From: JAZKAR01 sp040389065
GTDB taxonomy: Bacteria; Pseudomonadota; Gammaproteobacteria; Burkholderiales; Casimicrobiaceae
DNA length: 64,000 nucleotides
Reading direction: 5' to 3'
Assembly (NCBI GenBank): GCA_040389065.1
Contig: JAZKAR010000030.1
Span: forward strand, 5,391 to 69,390
Made by a program: the position numbers and the translations under genes. Each line of letters opens with the position of its first letter. Position 1 is the stretch's first letter. The notes beneath the pieces were generated by a model, which saw nothing but the letters and a program-made list of their open reading frames with translations, was not told the origin of the DNA and did not search any database. Below are positions 7,751 to 16,998 of this stretch, piece after piece.

Positions 7751-9730
7751 ATGACAACTTTACCACCTAAGATTTCAGCTACGATTTCTAATACTATTAC
7801 TAGCAATCGCTCTGCTAATTTGTCTTTATCAGAACTGCTAGAGAAAAGAGTCTCGCGCCGCTCTTTTTTAATGGGTGCTACTTCGTTATCAGCAACGTGG
7901 CTAACTAATTTTTTTCCAGCAGCCAAAAGCCAAGCTAGTAGTGTCGTGCTACCGCCTGCTAAAAAGAAAATAACCGCACTCAATTTTGAGTCAGTTCCTT
8001 TTTCTGTCACTGATCAAGTGATTGTGCCTGAGGGCTATAATGCTCAATTACTGTATGCATGGGGTGACCCCGTTGGTGTGCCTGGCAATAACCCGCCCTT
8101 TAAAAACGATGCAAGCAATAGTGCTGAAGAGCAAAATGCTCAAGCTGGTATGCACCATGACGGCATGCACTTTTTTCCCCTTCCCTACGGTTCTAAGAAT
8201 AGTCATCGAGGTCTTTTAGCCATTAATCATGAATATCTTGACCCTATGCTATTAACCCCTGATGGCAATAGCCTCATGACAGATGAAAAGTATAAAAAAG
8301 CATTGGCCTCCGTAGGTGTATCGATTATTGAAGTTAATCAACTAAACGAAAAAGGTGCTTGGCACGTAGTAAGACCCTCGCCTTATGCTCGGCGTATTAC
8401 AGCAGAAACTCCTATTAAAATCAGTGGGCCAGCAACTGGGCATCCACTCATGCAAACTGAGCTTGATCCCAGCGGTTATGAAGTTCTTGGCACGCTACAA
8501 AATTGCTCAAATGGGTGGACTCCGTGGGGTACTTATTTAACATGCGAAGAAAACTTTGACACGTTTTTTTGCGATTTCTCACAACCTGCTGATTACGATT
8601 TTAACAAAACGCGCTATGGCGTTAGCAATGAAGAAAAACACTATAAATGGAATGAAATAGATTTTCGTTGGGATCGCCAAGTACATCGTAATGAAATAAA
8701 TCGATTTGGATGGGTCGTTGAAATTGACCCTTATGATCCACATGCTACTCCCATCAAACGCACAGCCTTAGGCCGTATTAAGCATGAAGGCGCTACCGTT
8801 TCTATTGCTCAAGATAAACGTATTGTTATTTACATGGGTGATGATCAAAACTTTGAGTATATTTATAAATTCATTTCAAAACAGCCATGGAATCCTCATG
8901 ACCGCCATGCTAATCGCCATTTACTCGATCACGGTACGCTGTATGTAGCTACGTTTGATAAGAATGGCTCAGGAGGTTGGCGAGAGCTAACATATGGTAA
9001 AAATGGGCTAGATAATCAAAGAGGGTTTGCCGATCAAGGTGAGGTACTTATAAAAACGCGTCTGGCAGCTGATTTAGTAGGCGCAACAAAAATGGATCGC
9101 CCAGAATGGATAACGGTTAACCCTGATAATCCAGGTGAATTATTTTGTACATTAACGAACAATAAAGATCGCGGAGGGTTAGGTAAACCCGATGTCGATA
9201 AAGCAAATCCGCGAAAAAACAATATTTTTGGTCATATCATTCGCTGGGTAGAAGATAATAATGACCCTGCGTCTTTACGTTTTACATGGAATATTATGGG
9301 CATGGCAGGCCGAAACGACACTGCACTTTCTGAACATCGCCCTGCCTATTTAACGGGGGATAACTTTGGAAGCCCAGATGGGCTGCATTACGCAGAGACA
9401 GGTATTTTATGGATTCAAACAGATGTAAGCAGCAGCCTATTAAATCAAAAAGAATATGCCGGTATGGGTAACAATATGATGCTTGCGTGTATTCCTGAAA
9501 CTGGTCAGGTTAAACGGTTTTTAACCGGCCCCAATGGATGTGAAATTACAGGAATAAGCTTTACGCCTGATCATCAAACGCTATTTGTTAATATTCAGCA
9601 CCCCGGAGAAGGAAGCAGCAATACCCCCTCTTATAAGGTTTCAAATTGGCCAGGTTCTTATGAAGGAGCACGCCCCCGATCAGCAACCATCGCTATTCGG
9701 CGAAAAAATGGCGGAATAATTGGAGCTTAA
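7751..9730 (+). CDS. phoX: PhoX-family alkaline phosphatase, Tat-exported
   Basis: A 659-residue protein of the PhoX (DUF839) family. In characterised members this is a calcium/iron-dependent phosphomonoesterase that frees phosphate outside the cytoplasm. The N-terminus carries a twin-arginine signal, SRRSFLMG with R36-R37, followed by a hydrophobic Ala/Ser stretch, so export is folded and by Tat. Family-typical blocks include GMHHDGMHFF, LLAINHEYLD, NCSNGWTPWGTYLTCEEN, GWVVEIDPYDP and, late in the protein, FGSPDGLHY. Length is typical. It sits behind a Pho box (7687-7704). It is a single-gene unit between an unknown protein and a leftward chemoreceptor gene. Confidence 0.92.
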   Translation: MTTLPPKISATISNTITSNRSANLSLSELLEKRVSRRSFLMGATSLSATWLTNFFPAAKSQASSVVLPPAKKKITALNFESVPFSVTDQVIVPEGYNAQLLYAWGDPVGVPGNNPPFKNDASNSAEEQNAQAGMHHDGMHFFPLPYGSKNSHRGLLAINHEYLDPMLLTPDGNSLMTDEKYKKALASVGVSIIEVNQLNEKGAWHVVRPSPYARRITAETPIKISGPATGHPLMQTELDPSGYEVLGTLQNCSNGWTPWGTYLTCEENFDTFFCDFSQPADYDFNKTRYGVSNEEKHYKWNEIDFRWDRQVHRNEINRFGWVVEIDPYDPHATPIKRTALGRIKHEGATVSIAQDKRIVIYMGDDQNFEYIYKFISKQPWNPHDRHANRHLLDHGTLYVATFDKNGSGGWRELTYGKNGLDNQRGFADQGEVLIKTRLAADLVGATKMDRPEWITVNPDNPGELFCTLTNNKDRGGLGKPDVDKANPRKNNIFGHIIRWVEDNNDPASLRFTWNIMGMAGRNDTALSEHRPAYLTGDNFGSPDGLHYAETGILWIQTDVSSSLLNQKEYAGMGNNMMLACIPETGQVKRFLTGPNGCEITGISFTPDHQTLFVNIQHPGEGSSNTPSYKVSNWPGSYEGARPRSATIAIRRKNGGIIGA

Positions 9731-9735
9731 TAATT

Positions 9736-9839
9736 TAGAAGTTGTGCAGTTGCGCTCTATCAGAGCATGGCGATGCATACAGAATACGGGGCGCAACAAT
9801 TTACTAACAAGCCGAGAAAATTTAATCGCGTAATTTCTA
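9736..9839. mobile_element. MITE-like palindromic element, copy A (degenerate)
   Basis: Begins TAGAAGTTGTGCAGTTG and ends CGCGTAATTTCTA, the two diverged termini of the family. The centre is diverged, with only CTATCAGAGCATG recognisable. Flanking 5-mers taatt/atatt no longer match. It fills the gap between phoX and the chemoreceptor gene. Confidence 0.7.
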
Positions 9840-9842
9840 ATA

Positions 9843-11474
9843 TTATATTTTCTCTACCTTAAATCGCTCTACTACATTGCTCAGTTGTTCAGATGAGTTT
9901 TCAAGAACACTGGCAACTTCAGTCAAAATACCCACCTGCTCTGTACTTTCGCCTGTAAGGCTTCTTATTTTTTCTGCATGCGAATGAACATGTGCAACTA
10001 GCTCAGTTTGCTCTTGCATTGCTGAACGCGTATTGTGCATCACTTCGCACAATTTGTTTACGCTTGTACAGGTAGCGTTTACCGACTCTGTTAGTACATC
10101 GAGCTGGCCTAAGTTTTTGCCAATCCATACGCTTGAATTGCCCAACCCTGTTACAGAACTACTTACCTGAACCTTAATTTCATTTGAAAATGTATTAATT
10201 TGATTTGTTGCTTGGCTTGCGCGCTCTGCTAGTTTTCTTACTTCATCAGCGACCACAGCAAAGCCTCGCCCTTGCTCCCCTGCTCTTGCAGCTTCAATGG
10301 CAGCATTCAGCGCTAACAGATTGGTTTGAGAAGCTATTTCAGCAATTGATTGTGTCATAAGACTAATCGAGTCAACGCTTTTAGTAAGCTGCTTGGTTGC
10401 TTCAATATTAGTATTTAAATCTGATGTAAATTGATGAAATTCATTTTTAAGTTGAGATAAGGCTTCAACTTCTTTTTGCATTTTTGACGTCGTTATTACG
10501 CTCTCATTCAGCACTAACTCTAAACGGCCTAAAGCGATTTCTGCACTTTCTTGTACATGCGTTGCTGAAGCATTCAATTCAGTCGAAACTCCATAGAGAA
10601 CTTCTGAAGACTTAGTAGCACTTTTAGCCACTTTACCTACCCGCCCTATGTGTGAATACATAATTTCGCAACGTGACATAACAGTACGAATAAGTTCACT
10701 CATATTAGTGATCGTTTTGCTCATCGAACGTGTCATTTCGCCAACTTCATCCTGGCGATCTGTATTACTATTTTTAGAAGAAGGAATTGTTAAATCACCA
10801 ACAGAAAGCGCTTTTAATGTAAACAAAACCTCTTGTATAGAGGTTGAAATAGAGGCAGCAAACAGATAACACCCTATTATCAATAGCACTAACCCCACAC
10901 CCGTTATGCTAAATGCTGAAATTAAAGTATTTTGTATATCACGCCGTGTTTTTGCAGAAATAACGGTTAATCTATTTTGAGCTAACTCAGTTAATTGAGA
11001 AGATAACTCTGCCACATGCTCTAAACTACTGCGCAATGAGCGTAAACTTTGTAGTGCCTCGTCGCGCTTTTGATTTTTTGCTGCTCTAATAACAGTCATG
11101 CGTGTTGGAGCCATAGTAGCATTTAACTTTAACATCTCTTCCATTGCTGCTTCATGACTAAAAAATGGTTTTAGTGTTTGCATTTCTTCTTCGAGCAAAG
11201 AGCTGTTTTTAATTGAAGAGATGGCTAAAGTACGTAATTCATGAGGGTCTGTTTCAGCTAGCATATGATATAAATCGCGCTCAACGCTTCCCAAAGAGCG
11301 TTTTACATGCACTGCTGCTTGAATTGCTTTACGATTTTCTTCTACGCCCGCGCTACTATTTTCTGTCGCTTCATTTAAGCGATAATAGGTATAAATGCTA
11401 GAAGCAAACACAACAAGTACAGTACCTGCTGCAATAGATAAAATTTGATGTTTTACAGATCGAAAAGCGAACAT
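9843..11474 (-). CDS. Methyl-accepting chemotaxis protein
   Basis: A transmembrane chemoreceptor. With the start used here it has a membrane helix near residues 10-28, a four-helix periplasmic sensor domain of about 150 residues, a second membrane helix (SITGVGLVLLIIGCYLFAA), a HAMP linker and the cytoplasmic signalling domain with the conserved hairpin tip LLALNAAIEAARAGEQGRGF. It signals to CheA/CheW, which are not encoded here. The frame continues upstream to a GTG at 11522 with another ATG at 11495, but AAGAAAG precedes the ATG at 11474 and a possible flagellar-sigma promoter lies so close to 11522 that the shorter form is favoured. Ligand unknown. Confidence 0.9.
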   Translation of the reverse strand: MFAFRSVKHQILSIAAGTVLVVFASSIYTYYRLNEATENSSAGVEENRKAIQAAVHVKRSLGSVERDLYHMLAETDPHELRTLAISSIKNSSLLEEEMQTLKPFFSHEAAMEEMLKLNATMAPTRMTVIRAAKNQKRDEALQSLRSLRSSLEHVAELSSQLTELAQNRLTVISAKTRRDIQNTLISAFSITGVGLVLLIIGCYLFAASISTSIQEVLFTLKALSVGDLTIPSSKNSNTDRQDEVGEMTRSMSKTITNMSELIRTVMSRCEIMYSHIGRVGKVAKSATKSSEVLYGVSTELNASATHVQESAEIALGRLELVLNESVITTSKMQKEVEALSQLKNEFHQFTSDLNTNIEATKQLTKSVDSISLMTQSIAEIASQTNLLALNAAIEAARAGEQGRGFAVVADEVRKLAERASQATNQINTFSNEIKVQVSSSVTGLGNSSVWIGKNLGQLDVLTESVNATCTSVNKLCEVMHNTRSAMQEQTELVAHVHSHAEKIRSLTGESTEQVGILTEVASVLENSSEQLSNVVERFKVEKI

Positions 11475-11538
11475 AAACAAAAACTTTCTTAACATTAATA
11501 TTGATGCCCACGTTAAGTTCACAAACTCATACTAATGT

Positions 11539-11564
11539 TTATCTATTATAGTTAAGAGTCTTTA
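11539..11564 (-). promoter_or_regulatory. Possible FliA (sigma-28) promoter of the chemoreceptor gene
   Basis: On the lower strand TAAAG (11564-11560) is followed after 16 bases by GATAA (11543-11539). The sigma-28 consensus has TAAAG and GATAA about 17 bases apart. Chemoreceptor genes are commonly FliA-controlled, so context agrees, but spacing is one base short and the GCC before GATAA is missing. Confidence 0.35.
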
Positions 11565-11652
11565 CTGACCTCCTGAGATGATTTACCTCAAGCAATGTAA
11601 GACTCTCTTAAGCTGGCTTAGCATTTATCTAAAATATTGTCACAATTTCTGC

Positions 11653-12090
11653 TTAATCTTTAGGCGGATGCTCTGCTATCGAATTTAAATAGGTTACAAC
11701 ATCGGTAATTTGCTCTTTGGTTAATTCTTCACTCCACTGAGGCATAAATGCTGAGCGCCCCATCGCTGCCCCACCTTTAGTAACGATCATCGTTTTATAT
11801 ATGGTATTTTTATCACTGGCTCGTAAATTAGCAGGCTTAGGGTCATAATTCTTAGCTGCGCGCCCCTTGCCATCGGCATTCACACCATGGCATAAAATAC
11901 AATACCGTTTAAAAGCTGTTTCGCCACGAATAATAGCAGCTGCCGGAGAGTCTTTAGGAGGGAAGCTTTCAGGCTTAACTGCTTCTTCAGCTTCTGGTTT
12001 GCTAGCAGCTTGCTCTTCTGCATACACAGCAAGTGGGCAAATCATCATAAAAAAAACAGCTAGTTTTCTTATAAAGATAAAATTCAACAT
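11653..12090 (-). CDS. Periplasmic c-type cytochrome
   Basis: A 145-residue class I cytochrome c. A signal peptide ends near AVYA (residue 24). The heme-attachment motif is CILCH (C64, C67, H68) and the likely distal ligand is M116 in AFMPQW. It would carry electrons in the periplasm. Its ATG overlaps the stop codon of the upstream cupredoxin gene in a TAATG arrangement, implying translational coupling, so the two proteins probably act as one unit, perhaps as electron donors to the di-heme peroxidase encoded upstream. Confidence 0.92.
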   Translation of the reverse strand: MLNFIFIRKLAVFFMMICPLAVYAEEQAASKPEAEEAVKPESFPPKDSPAAAIIRGETAFKRYCILCHGVNADGKGRAAKNYDPKPANLRASDKNTIYKTMIVTKGGAAMGRSAFMPQWSEELTKEQITDVVTYLNSIAEHPPKD

Positions 12091-12401
12091 TATTTTGCAA
12101 CCTCAATCGTCATTTTCATATCAGGATGAATAGAACACTCTACTTCAACAGTACCTGGTTTATCCATCGTTACCGACCGTGACTGACCTTGAGGATAAGA
12201 ACCCAAATCAAACGATTTAGCATCAGATAAAGAAAAAATATTGTGATTAAATGCATCAACATTTTTAAACGTTACCGTATCGCCTACTTTTACTTTCAGA
12301 CTACTGGCTGTAAAAGCTTTATTTTTTTGTTCGACGGGAAAATCTGCGGCAAAGCTGTAAGATGCTAGAACTCCCAACAATAAAACAAAAAATTTTGACA
12401 T
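12090..12401 (-). CDS. Periplasmic cupredoxin (plastocyanin-like blue copper protein)
   Basis: A 103-residue type I copper protein. Signal peptide cleavage is expected after SFA (residue 18). The copper ligands are visible as H53 in FNHNIF and the C-terminal C89-H92-M95 set in ECSIHPDMKM. Cupredoxins shuttle single electrons in the periplasm. The stop codon overlaps the start of the cytochrome c gene, and 418 bases upstream on the same strand lies a di-heme peroxidase gene. A MITE copy separates them, so they may be transcribed separately now. Confidence 0.9.
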   Translation of the reverse strand: MSKFFVLLLGVLASYSFAADFPVEQKNKAFTASSLKVKVGDTVTFKNVDAFNHNIFSLSDAKSFDLGSYPQGQSRSVTMDKPGTVEVECSIHPDMKMTIEVAK

Positions 12402-12648
12402 AATTTTTTCCTATATATAGATTGGATAGAAGATATTATCCAATTGCAACTTTATCGGCATTCTTGTAACAATCTTTTGCCGGCTAATTTAAACCCCAGT
12501 GCGTTGCTAATTAGCATTAGCAACTTATACGTTACATAATTTATCAAGCCTTAAGCAAAAATTAGAAGTACCATTCACTAAAGACACATTACAAGATGCG
12601 ATGTTTAAAATTAAGCCTAGTTAAGCGCTGACAAACCTTTATTAATTT

Positions 12649-12779
12649 AAGAAGTTACGCAGCTGAGGACTATCAAGGCATGGGATGCCACGCATGACAA
12701 CGCAGACAGTGCACGTAGCCGGCAAAATTGACATAACGCGGGGCGCCTCACGCCGAGAGAGCCTACTACGTAACTTCTA
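12649..12779. mobile_element. MITE-like palindromic element, copy B
   Basis: A 131-bp copy with termini AAGAAGTTACGCAGCTG and ACGTAACTTCTA, in the orientation opposite to copies K and L. It is flanked by an exact 5-bp direct repeat AATTT (12644-12648 and 12780-12784). It lies between the cupredoxin and peroxidase genes. Confidence 0.88.
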
Positions 12780-12819
12780 AATTTATCAACGCTTAACTAT
12801 TACTCTATTTCAGTATTTG

Positions 12820-13863
12820 CTAAGGTAAAAGAGGGAAACTCGTTTGAGTATTAGGCAGATGCTCTTTACTCTCTTTTGATGTTAAGGCATGCAGAAAGGC
12901 TACAATATCAGCCTTTTCTTCAGCATTGAGTTTAATTTGTTTTAAATTAGGCGATAGATTTGTCTTTACTACTCCGCCAAGTGCATAGTGCTCTACTACC
13001 TCGTCTAATGTTCTAGCGGAACCATCATGAAAATAAGGAGCAGTGCGATCGATATCACGTAAGGTTGGTGTTTTGAAAGCACCTTTCATCGTAACAACAG
13101 CCTTTTGCGCGTAACGCCCTAAGTCAGGTTTATCGCTCCCAAATTGAGCCAGACCTATATTATGAAAACCATTATCTGTAAAATTAGGCGCTGCATGGCA
13201 TACGGCACAATTTCCCTTTTGGGGATCTTTAAATAATTGAAAGCCTCTATATTGCTGCATAGTTAGTGCATTTTTATCACCAGCAAGCCAATGATCAAAA
13301 GGTGAGTTATTACTAACAACTGTTCTCTCAAAAGAAGCGATTGCTTTTGAAAACGTTACTTTATCGATTTTCTCTCCAGGATACGCTTTTTCAAACGCTG
13401 TTTTATACGTAGGATTTGAATTTAAAAACGCTAGTAACCCAGTATAGTCAGCGTTCATTTCATCAGGCGAATCTAAAGGGCCAGTTGCTTGATCTTCGAG
13501 ATTCTTCTTGCGACCATCCCACATCTGCAATGTAATGTACCCTGTGTTAACAATAGTTGGGGTTGCTCGCCCTAGCACTTTACTTTTTTCACCTCGAGCA
13601 GTAGATAATCCATCACTCCACCCCAAGGCTGGATTATGGCAGGTAGCACATGCCATATTCGAATGGCCTGAAAGACGTGGCTCAAAGAAAAGCTTTTTAC
13701 CCAACTCAGCACGCTCTGGCGTTAATTCATTATCTTTAGGAACAGGCATTTTAGGTAATACCCATTGAAGATCTCCAGGGGCTGCTGCAGGCACTTCAGC
13801 CGATACATTAAACGAGATTCCCATTGATAACAGAGCGAATCCAAAAGTAATGAATGTACGCAT
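12820..13863 (-). CDS. Di-heme cytochrome c peroxidase
   Basis: A 347-residue periplasmic enzyme of the bacterial CcpA/MauG family that reduces hydrogen peroxide with electrons from small cytochromes or cupredoxins. A signal peptide ends near VSA (residue 22). Two heme sites are present, CATCH (C72, C75, H76) and CAVCH (C219, C222, H223), with the conserved KTPTLRDI stretch between the second heme and the C-terminus. GAGG sits 7 bases before the ATG at 13863; an in-frame ATG six codons earlier is less likely. A weak FNR-like site, TTAAGAAAAATCAA read leftward, lies at 13917-13930, and peroxidases of this type are often FNR/ANR-controlled, but the match is poor. Confidence 0.92.
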   Translation of the reverse strand: MRTFITFGFALLSMGISFNVSAEVPAAAPGDLQWVLPKMPVPKDNELTPERAELGKKLFFEPRLSGHSNMACATCHNPALGWSDGLSTARGEKSKVLGRATPTIVNTGYITLQMWDGRKKNLEDQATGPLDSPDEMNADYTGLLAFLNSNPTYKTAFEKAYPGEKIDKVTFSKAIASFERTVVSNNSPFDHWLAGDKNALTMQQYRGFQLFKDPQKGNCAVCHAAPNFTDNGFHNIGLAQFGSDKPDLGRYAQKAVVTMKGAFKTPTLRDIDRTAPYFHDGSARTLDEVVEHYALGGVVKTNLSPNLKQIKLNAEEKADIVAFLHALTSKESKEHLPNTQTSFPLLP

Positions 13864-14369
13864 ACAATTCCTCATTAACATAAATTTACAAAATTTGTCT
13901 TTGTAACGGTTTATTGTTGATTTTTCTTAAACTTTCTTATACTTTTAAAATAAATAAATCAATTAGATGCATCAGTTAGTCATAACATTTATTTTTAATA
14001 AATTAGCAGATGCTTTTAAAAATTCCTATTCATGCGCTAAGCTTACATTTGCATCACATGTTATCTATACAATTTAAACAATGTAAGTTAATCTTCACCA
14101 AGTCAACTTTTTCTGTGCACATAAACACACCCATCATTAGGATGAGTAATAAGCCTTTAAATAAAGACAATACGTGTTGATTTATCTCAAACTTTACAAT
14201 TTCACAAAGACATTTTATTCAGTATTAAACGTAACGTTAGCTATAAAAATATCATCAAAAAAAAAGATATTTTTGACCGCGCATGCCTCTTAGCGCATGA
14301 CTTACTTACCTTAGAAAAAGTAAACCTTTTGAACATGATGTATTAATACAACCTTAACAGGAGTTAGTT
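13864..14369. other. Divergent intergenic region
   Basis: About 500 bases between the leftward peroxidase gene and the rightward GH19 gene. AT-rich. Two FNR-like sites are seen, at 13917-13930 and TTGATTTATCTCAA at 14177-14190, both imperfect. No gene recognised. Confidence 0.4.
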
Positions 14370-14993
14370 ATGGCAGATGCAATCATTTCCATCGAAGCAC
14401 TTGGGCAACTTATTGGCTCTTCCGAAGCCATTGGCTGGTACGATGCACTTAATACCGCCGCCGCCACTTATAATATCAATACCACTAAACGAGTAGCAGC
14501 ATGGTTAGGTCAACTGATGGCCGAATCAGGTAAGTTTCAGTTACTTGAAGAGTCTCTTAATTACTCAGCGAAACGGCTGATAGAAGTTTTTCCCTCTCGT
14601 TTTACGGCTACGTTAGCGAAACAATATGCTCAAAAACCTCAAGCAATAGCTAACCGGGTTTATAGTAATCGTATGGGAAATGGCGATGAAGCTTCTGGTG
14701 ATGGATGGAAGTATCGTGGAAGAGGTTTGATTCAGTTAACAGGAAAAAATAATTACGCAGCAGCTAGTCAAGCAGTGGGTCACGATTTTGTAAATGATCC
14801 GAATGCGCTGCTTGAAACAGGTTGGGCGACATTAAGTGCAGCTTGGTTCTGGAGTACCCATGGGTGTAATGAGTTAGCCGATAAAGCTGATTACATAGGT
14901 ATTACTAAAGCTATTAATGGTGGAACGAATGGGCTGGATACACGAATTACTCTTACGAAACAAGCCATTAAAGTATTATCAGCAGTAGCCTAA
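14370..14993 (+). CDS. GH19 chitinase-like lysozyme / endolysin
   Basis: A 207-residue glycoside hydrolase family 19 protein. Members cut chitin or, in the phage-endolysin branch, the peptidoglycan glycan chain. The catalytic Glu is expected at E52 in LMAESGKF, with E60/E61 as candidates for the second acid. The GH19 block YRGRGLIQLTGKNNY and the C-terminal AINGG motif are clear. No signal peptide is visible, as in many phage endolysins that need a holin, but no phage genes flank it. AGGAG precedes the ATG by 7 bases. It could be domesticated phage DNA or a lysozyme released by another route. Confidence 0.88.
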   Translation: MADAIISIEALGQLIGSSEAIGWYDALNTAAATYNINTTKRVAAWLGQLMAESGKFQLLEESLNYSAKRLIEVFPSRFTATLAKQYAQKPQAIANRVYSNRMGNGDEASGDGWKYRGRGLIQLTGKNNYAAASQAVGHDFVNDPNALLETGWATLSAAWFWSTHGCNELADKADYIGITKAINGGTNGLDTRITLTKQAIKVLSAVA

Positions 14994-14995
14994 TA

Positions 14996-15030
14996 CCAAT
15001 AGCATTATCTACTTAAGATAATGCTATTGG
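14996..15030. terminator. Bidirectional terminator with perfect 15-bp stem
   Basis: CCAATAGCATTATCT (14996-15010) and its exact complement (15016-15030) enclose a 5-base loop between two convergent genes ending at 14993 and 15061. Short T-rich sequence follows on the right. Confidence 0.75.
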
Positions 15031-15060
15031 AAATTAAACTTTTGTTATTCATTTAAAACA

Positions 15061-15807
15061 TTAGCGTGCACCCTCTGTCACAGGCTTTGGATTGAGTACA
15101 TAGCGCTTAGTTTTACTATTTAAATTGATATTTAAATAGCCTCCCATTTTTCCTATTTCATTCAGCACACGGATATTATTTTTTGCTAATTGTGTATTTT
15201 CATAAATAACGGTAGAAACATTTCCTGTTGCTGTTTCTACAGGTGAAAAATTAATTTCTTGAAAAAGAGTATTTGTTTTTTTATCTATTATTTTTAATGC
15301 ATCCATTTTAGCGCGATCTGCACCTGCTTTCTTTGAATAAACGCCAATAAAGTATTTATCTGAAAGAGAAGGTGTTTGCATCACTTCAACTGGGTTGATT
15401 ACCGTTGCTGAATTAGTATCATTCAACACCCCATTTTTTTCTAATACGAGCGTTAACTTATTCATTGTATTTAATTGGAGCCAACTGCCTGTAATGGTAG
15501 GAGCTTCGCTCAAAACAAAATCAAAAATAGCATGCGGCCCTTTTTTATCAGCTTCTTTTAATAAAATGTGGTTTCCTTCATTTAAAGTACCCTCTAATGT
15601 AATAGGCTCGTGAATTTTTTCATACATATAAACGCCTTTTACGTTTACAGTTTTAGGGTCGCCTGAATACCCCTGAAGAAGCTGAATAGAAAGCTGAATA
15701 GGGTTTGAATTAATCGACCCTTTAAAGTTATATACGGTATACCACCCAGCATTTACCTGGCCGGTTACAGCAATTGATAAGAATAACGTTAAGAGTATTT
15801 TTTTCAT
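15061..15807 (-). CDS. Exported hypothetical protein
   Basis: A 248-residue protein that I do not recognise. The first 20 residues (MKKILLTLFLSIAVTGQVNA) are a good Sec signal peptide, so it is periplasmic or secreted. The mature part is rich in beta-prone stretches such as GSINSNPIQLSIQLLQGYSG and has no cysteines after cleavage, no membrane segment and no clear repeat. The gene stands alone between two convergent or isolated units. Function unknown. Confidence 0.7.
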   Translation of the reverse strand: MKKILLTLFLSIAVTGQVNAGWYTVYNFKGSINSNPIQLSIQLLQGYSGDPKTVNVKGVYMYEKIHEPITLEGTLNEGNHILLKEADKKGPHAIFDFVLSEAPTITGSWLQLNTMNKLTLVLEKNGVLNDTNSATVINPVEVMQTPSLSDKYFIGVYSKKAGADRAKMDALKIIDKKTNTLFQEINFSPVETATGNVSTVIYENTQLAKNNIRVLNEIGKMGGYLNINLNSKTKRYVLNPKPVTEGAR

Positions 15808-15972
15808 AGGATTCCTAAAAATTCTGTCAAATGGCTTATTTAAGGCTAGCTCATTGAGTACATTTTGATGCGTAGCAAAAAAAATTAGACATTATAAATA
15901 CGTACTATGTACCATAAGACAACATACGGTTACTAAGACCCTATTAACGATTTTACACAGATATTAGCAGAC

Positions 15973-16028
15973 ATGGCATTAATGAAAATAAAAGCATGAT
16001 TTTTTTCGTTTATTTTCATCAATGCCAT
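15973..16028. repeat. 20-bp-arm palindrome in a gene-free gap
   Basis: ATGGCATTAATGAAAATAAA (15973-15992) pairs with the complementary arm at 16009-16028 with one mismatch around a 16-base loop containing seven T. It lies 166 bases upstream of the leftward gene at 15807 and far from the end of the hsp20 gene at 16376. It could be a terminator, a small structured RNA or a protein site. Confidence 0.5.
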
Positions 16029-16231
16029 ATTATTTATGAATAATTAATTTTTCAATTTTTGCTACTAGTAATTGTGCTAATGAGCTTTCTATCTGTACAC
16101 TTGTAACTGCTAACAAAAAATACATAGTAATTATTTTTCCTCAAGCATTTTTTCTAGTTTTTATTGTTTCACATGGTAAATTGCATGCCACTGTTTTATT
16201 ATCTTTTATATTAGAGGATATTAAAAATTTA

Positions 16232-16282
16232 CCCTGAGTAAGCACTTATTGATATGTGTGATCAATTTTTGTTTACTCAGGG
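16232..16282 (-). terminator. Two-tier hairpin after the hsp20 gene
   Basis: CCCTGAGTAA (16232-16241) pairs exactly with TTACTCAGGG (16273-16282); inside, ATTGAT (16248-16253) pairs with ATCAAT (16261-16266). Read leftward, the hairpin is followed by TAAATTTTTAAT, so it can end transcripts from the hsp20 gene stopping at 16376. The rest of 15808-16375 is AT-rich with no gene. Confidence 0.5.
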
Positions 16283-16375
16283 CACTATCATTTGTCTTAT
16301 AAATGAGTCTAGCCTAGTTTCGCCAAATGCTATTCATATTTTTGACATTTGGCATAAGTAACTACCACAAAAAAA

Positions 16376-16876
16376 TTAAGCTACTTTCACTTCAATTTTA
16401 CGCGGTTGAGCATGCTCTACTTTAGGAATGCGTAAATTTAATACGCCATTTTTGAAGGAAGCCTCAATTTTTTCTGTATCTAATTCACGACTTAGTGTAA
16501 AAAGGCGTCTATAACGCGGTGTTTGCACTTCAGCATAAATAGCCTTAATATCGTCTGGCATATCCGATGTAATTTCACCTTCAATTTGAAGCGTTTCACC
16601 CTCTACATGTAACGTTAGTTTTTCTTTTGAAACCCCTGGCAAATCAGCAATCAATGTAATGCCTGTGGCATCTTCAAACACATCAACTTTAGGCAAAATA
16701 GCTGATTGTTGATCTGTTTTTTGCTGAGAAGCTTTCCCTACTTCAGAAGTCTCAGCTTTAAACACATCACTATTGGTAGTGTTTTTATCATTATCTGTTA
16801 AAGATTGATTTGCAAAGCCCTTAGCAGGGTTTGGATTTGATTTCGTTGTGGTGTTTGTGTTGGTATTTATAGTCAT
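16376..16876 (-). CDS. Small heat shock protein Hsp20
   Basis: A 166-residue ATP-independent holdase. The first 60 residues are a Thr/Asn/Lys-rich, probably disordered arm. The alpha-crystallin domain runs from about 62 to 160, with KVDVFEDATGITLIADLPGV at its start and the conserved NGVLNLRIPK near its end. It binds unfolding proteins and passes them to Hsp70/ClpB. AAGGAG lies before the start. A second hsp20 gene is 122 bases upstream on the same strand, so they may form a heat-shock unit. Confidence 0.93.
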   Translation of the reverse strand: MTINTNTNTTTKSNPNPAKGFANQSLTDNDKNTTNSDVFKAETSEVGKASQQKTDQQSAILPKVDVFEDATGITLIADLPGVSKEKLTLHVEGETLQIEGEITSDMPDDIKAIYAEVQTPRYRRLFTLSRELDTEKIEASFKNGVLNLRIPKVEHAQPRKIEVKVA

Positions 16877-16998
16877 CTTAAATCTCCTTACCTACGAATT
16901 TCCGTAAACTTTATTGAGTGCATCCGTCTCTCATAAACACTCATAAGACCGCAGTCGTAAAGTATCCTTATATAATAGGCAACAGCTCTACTTTAACC

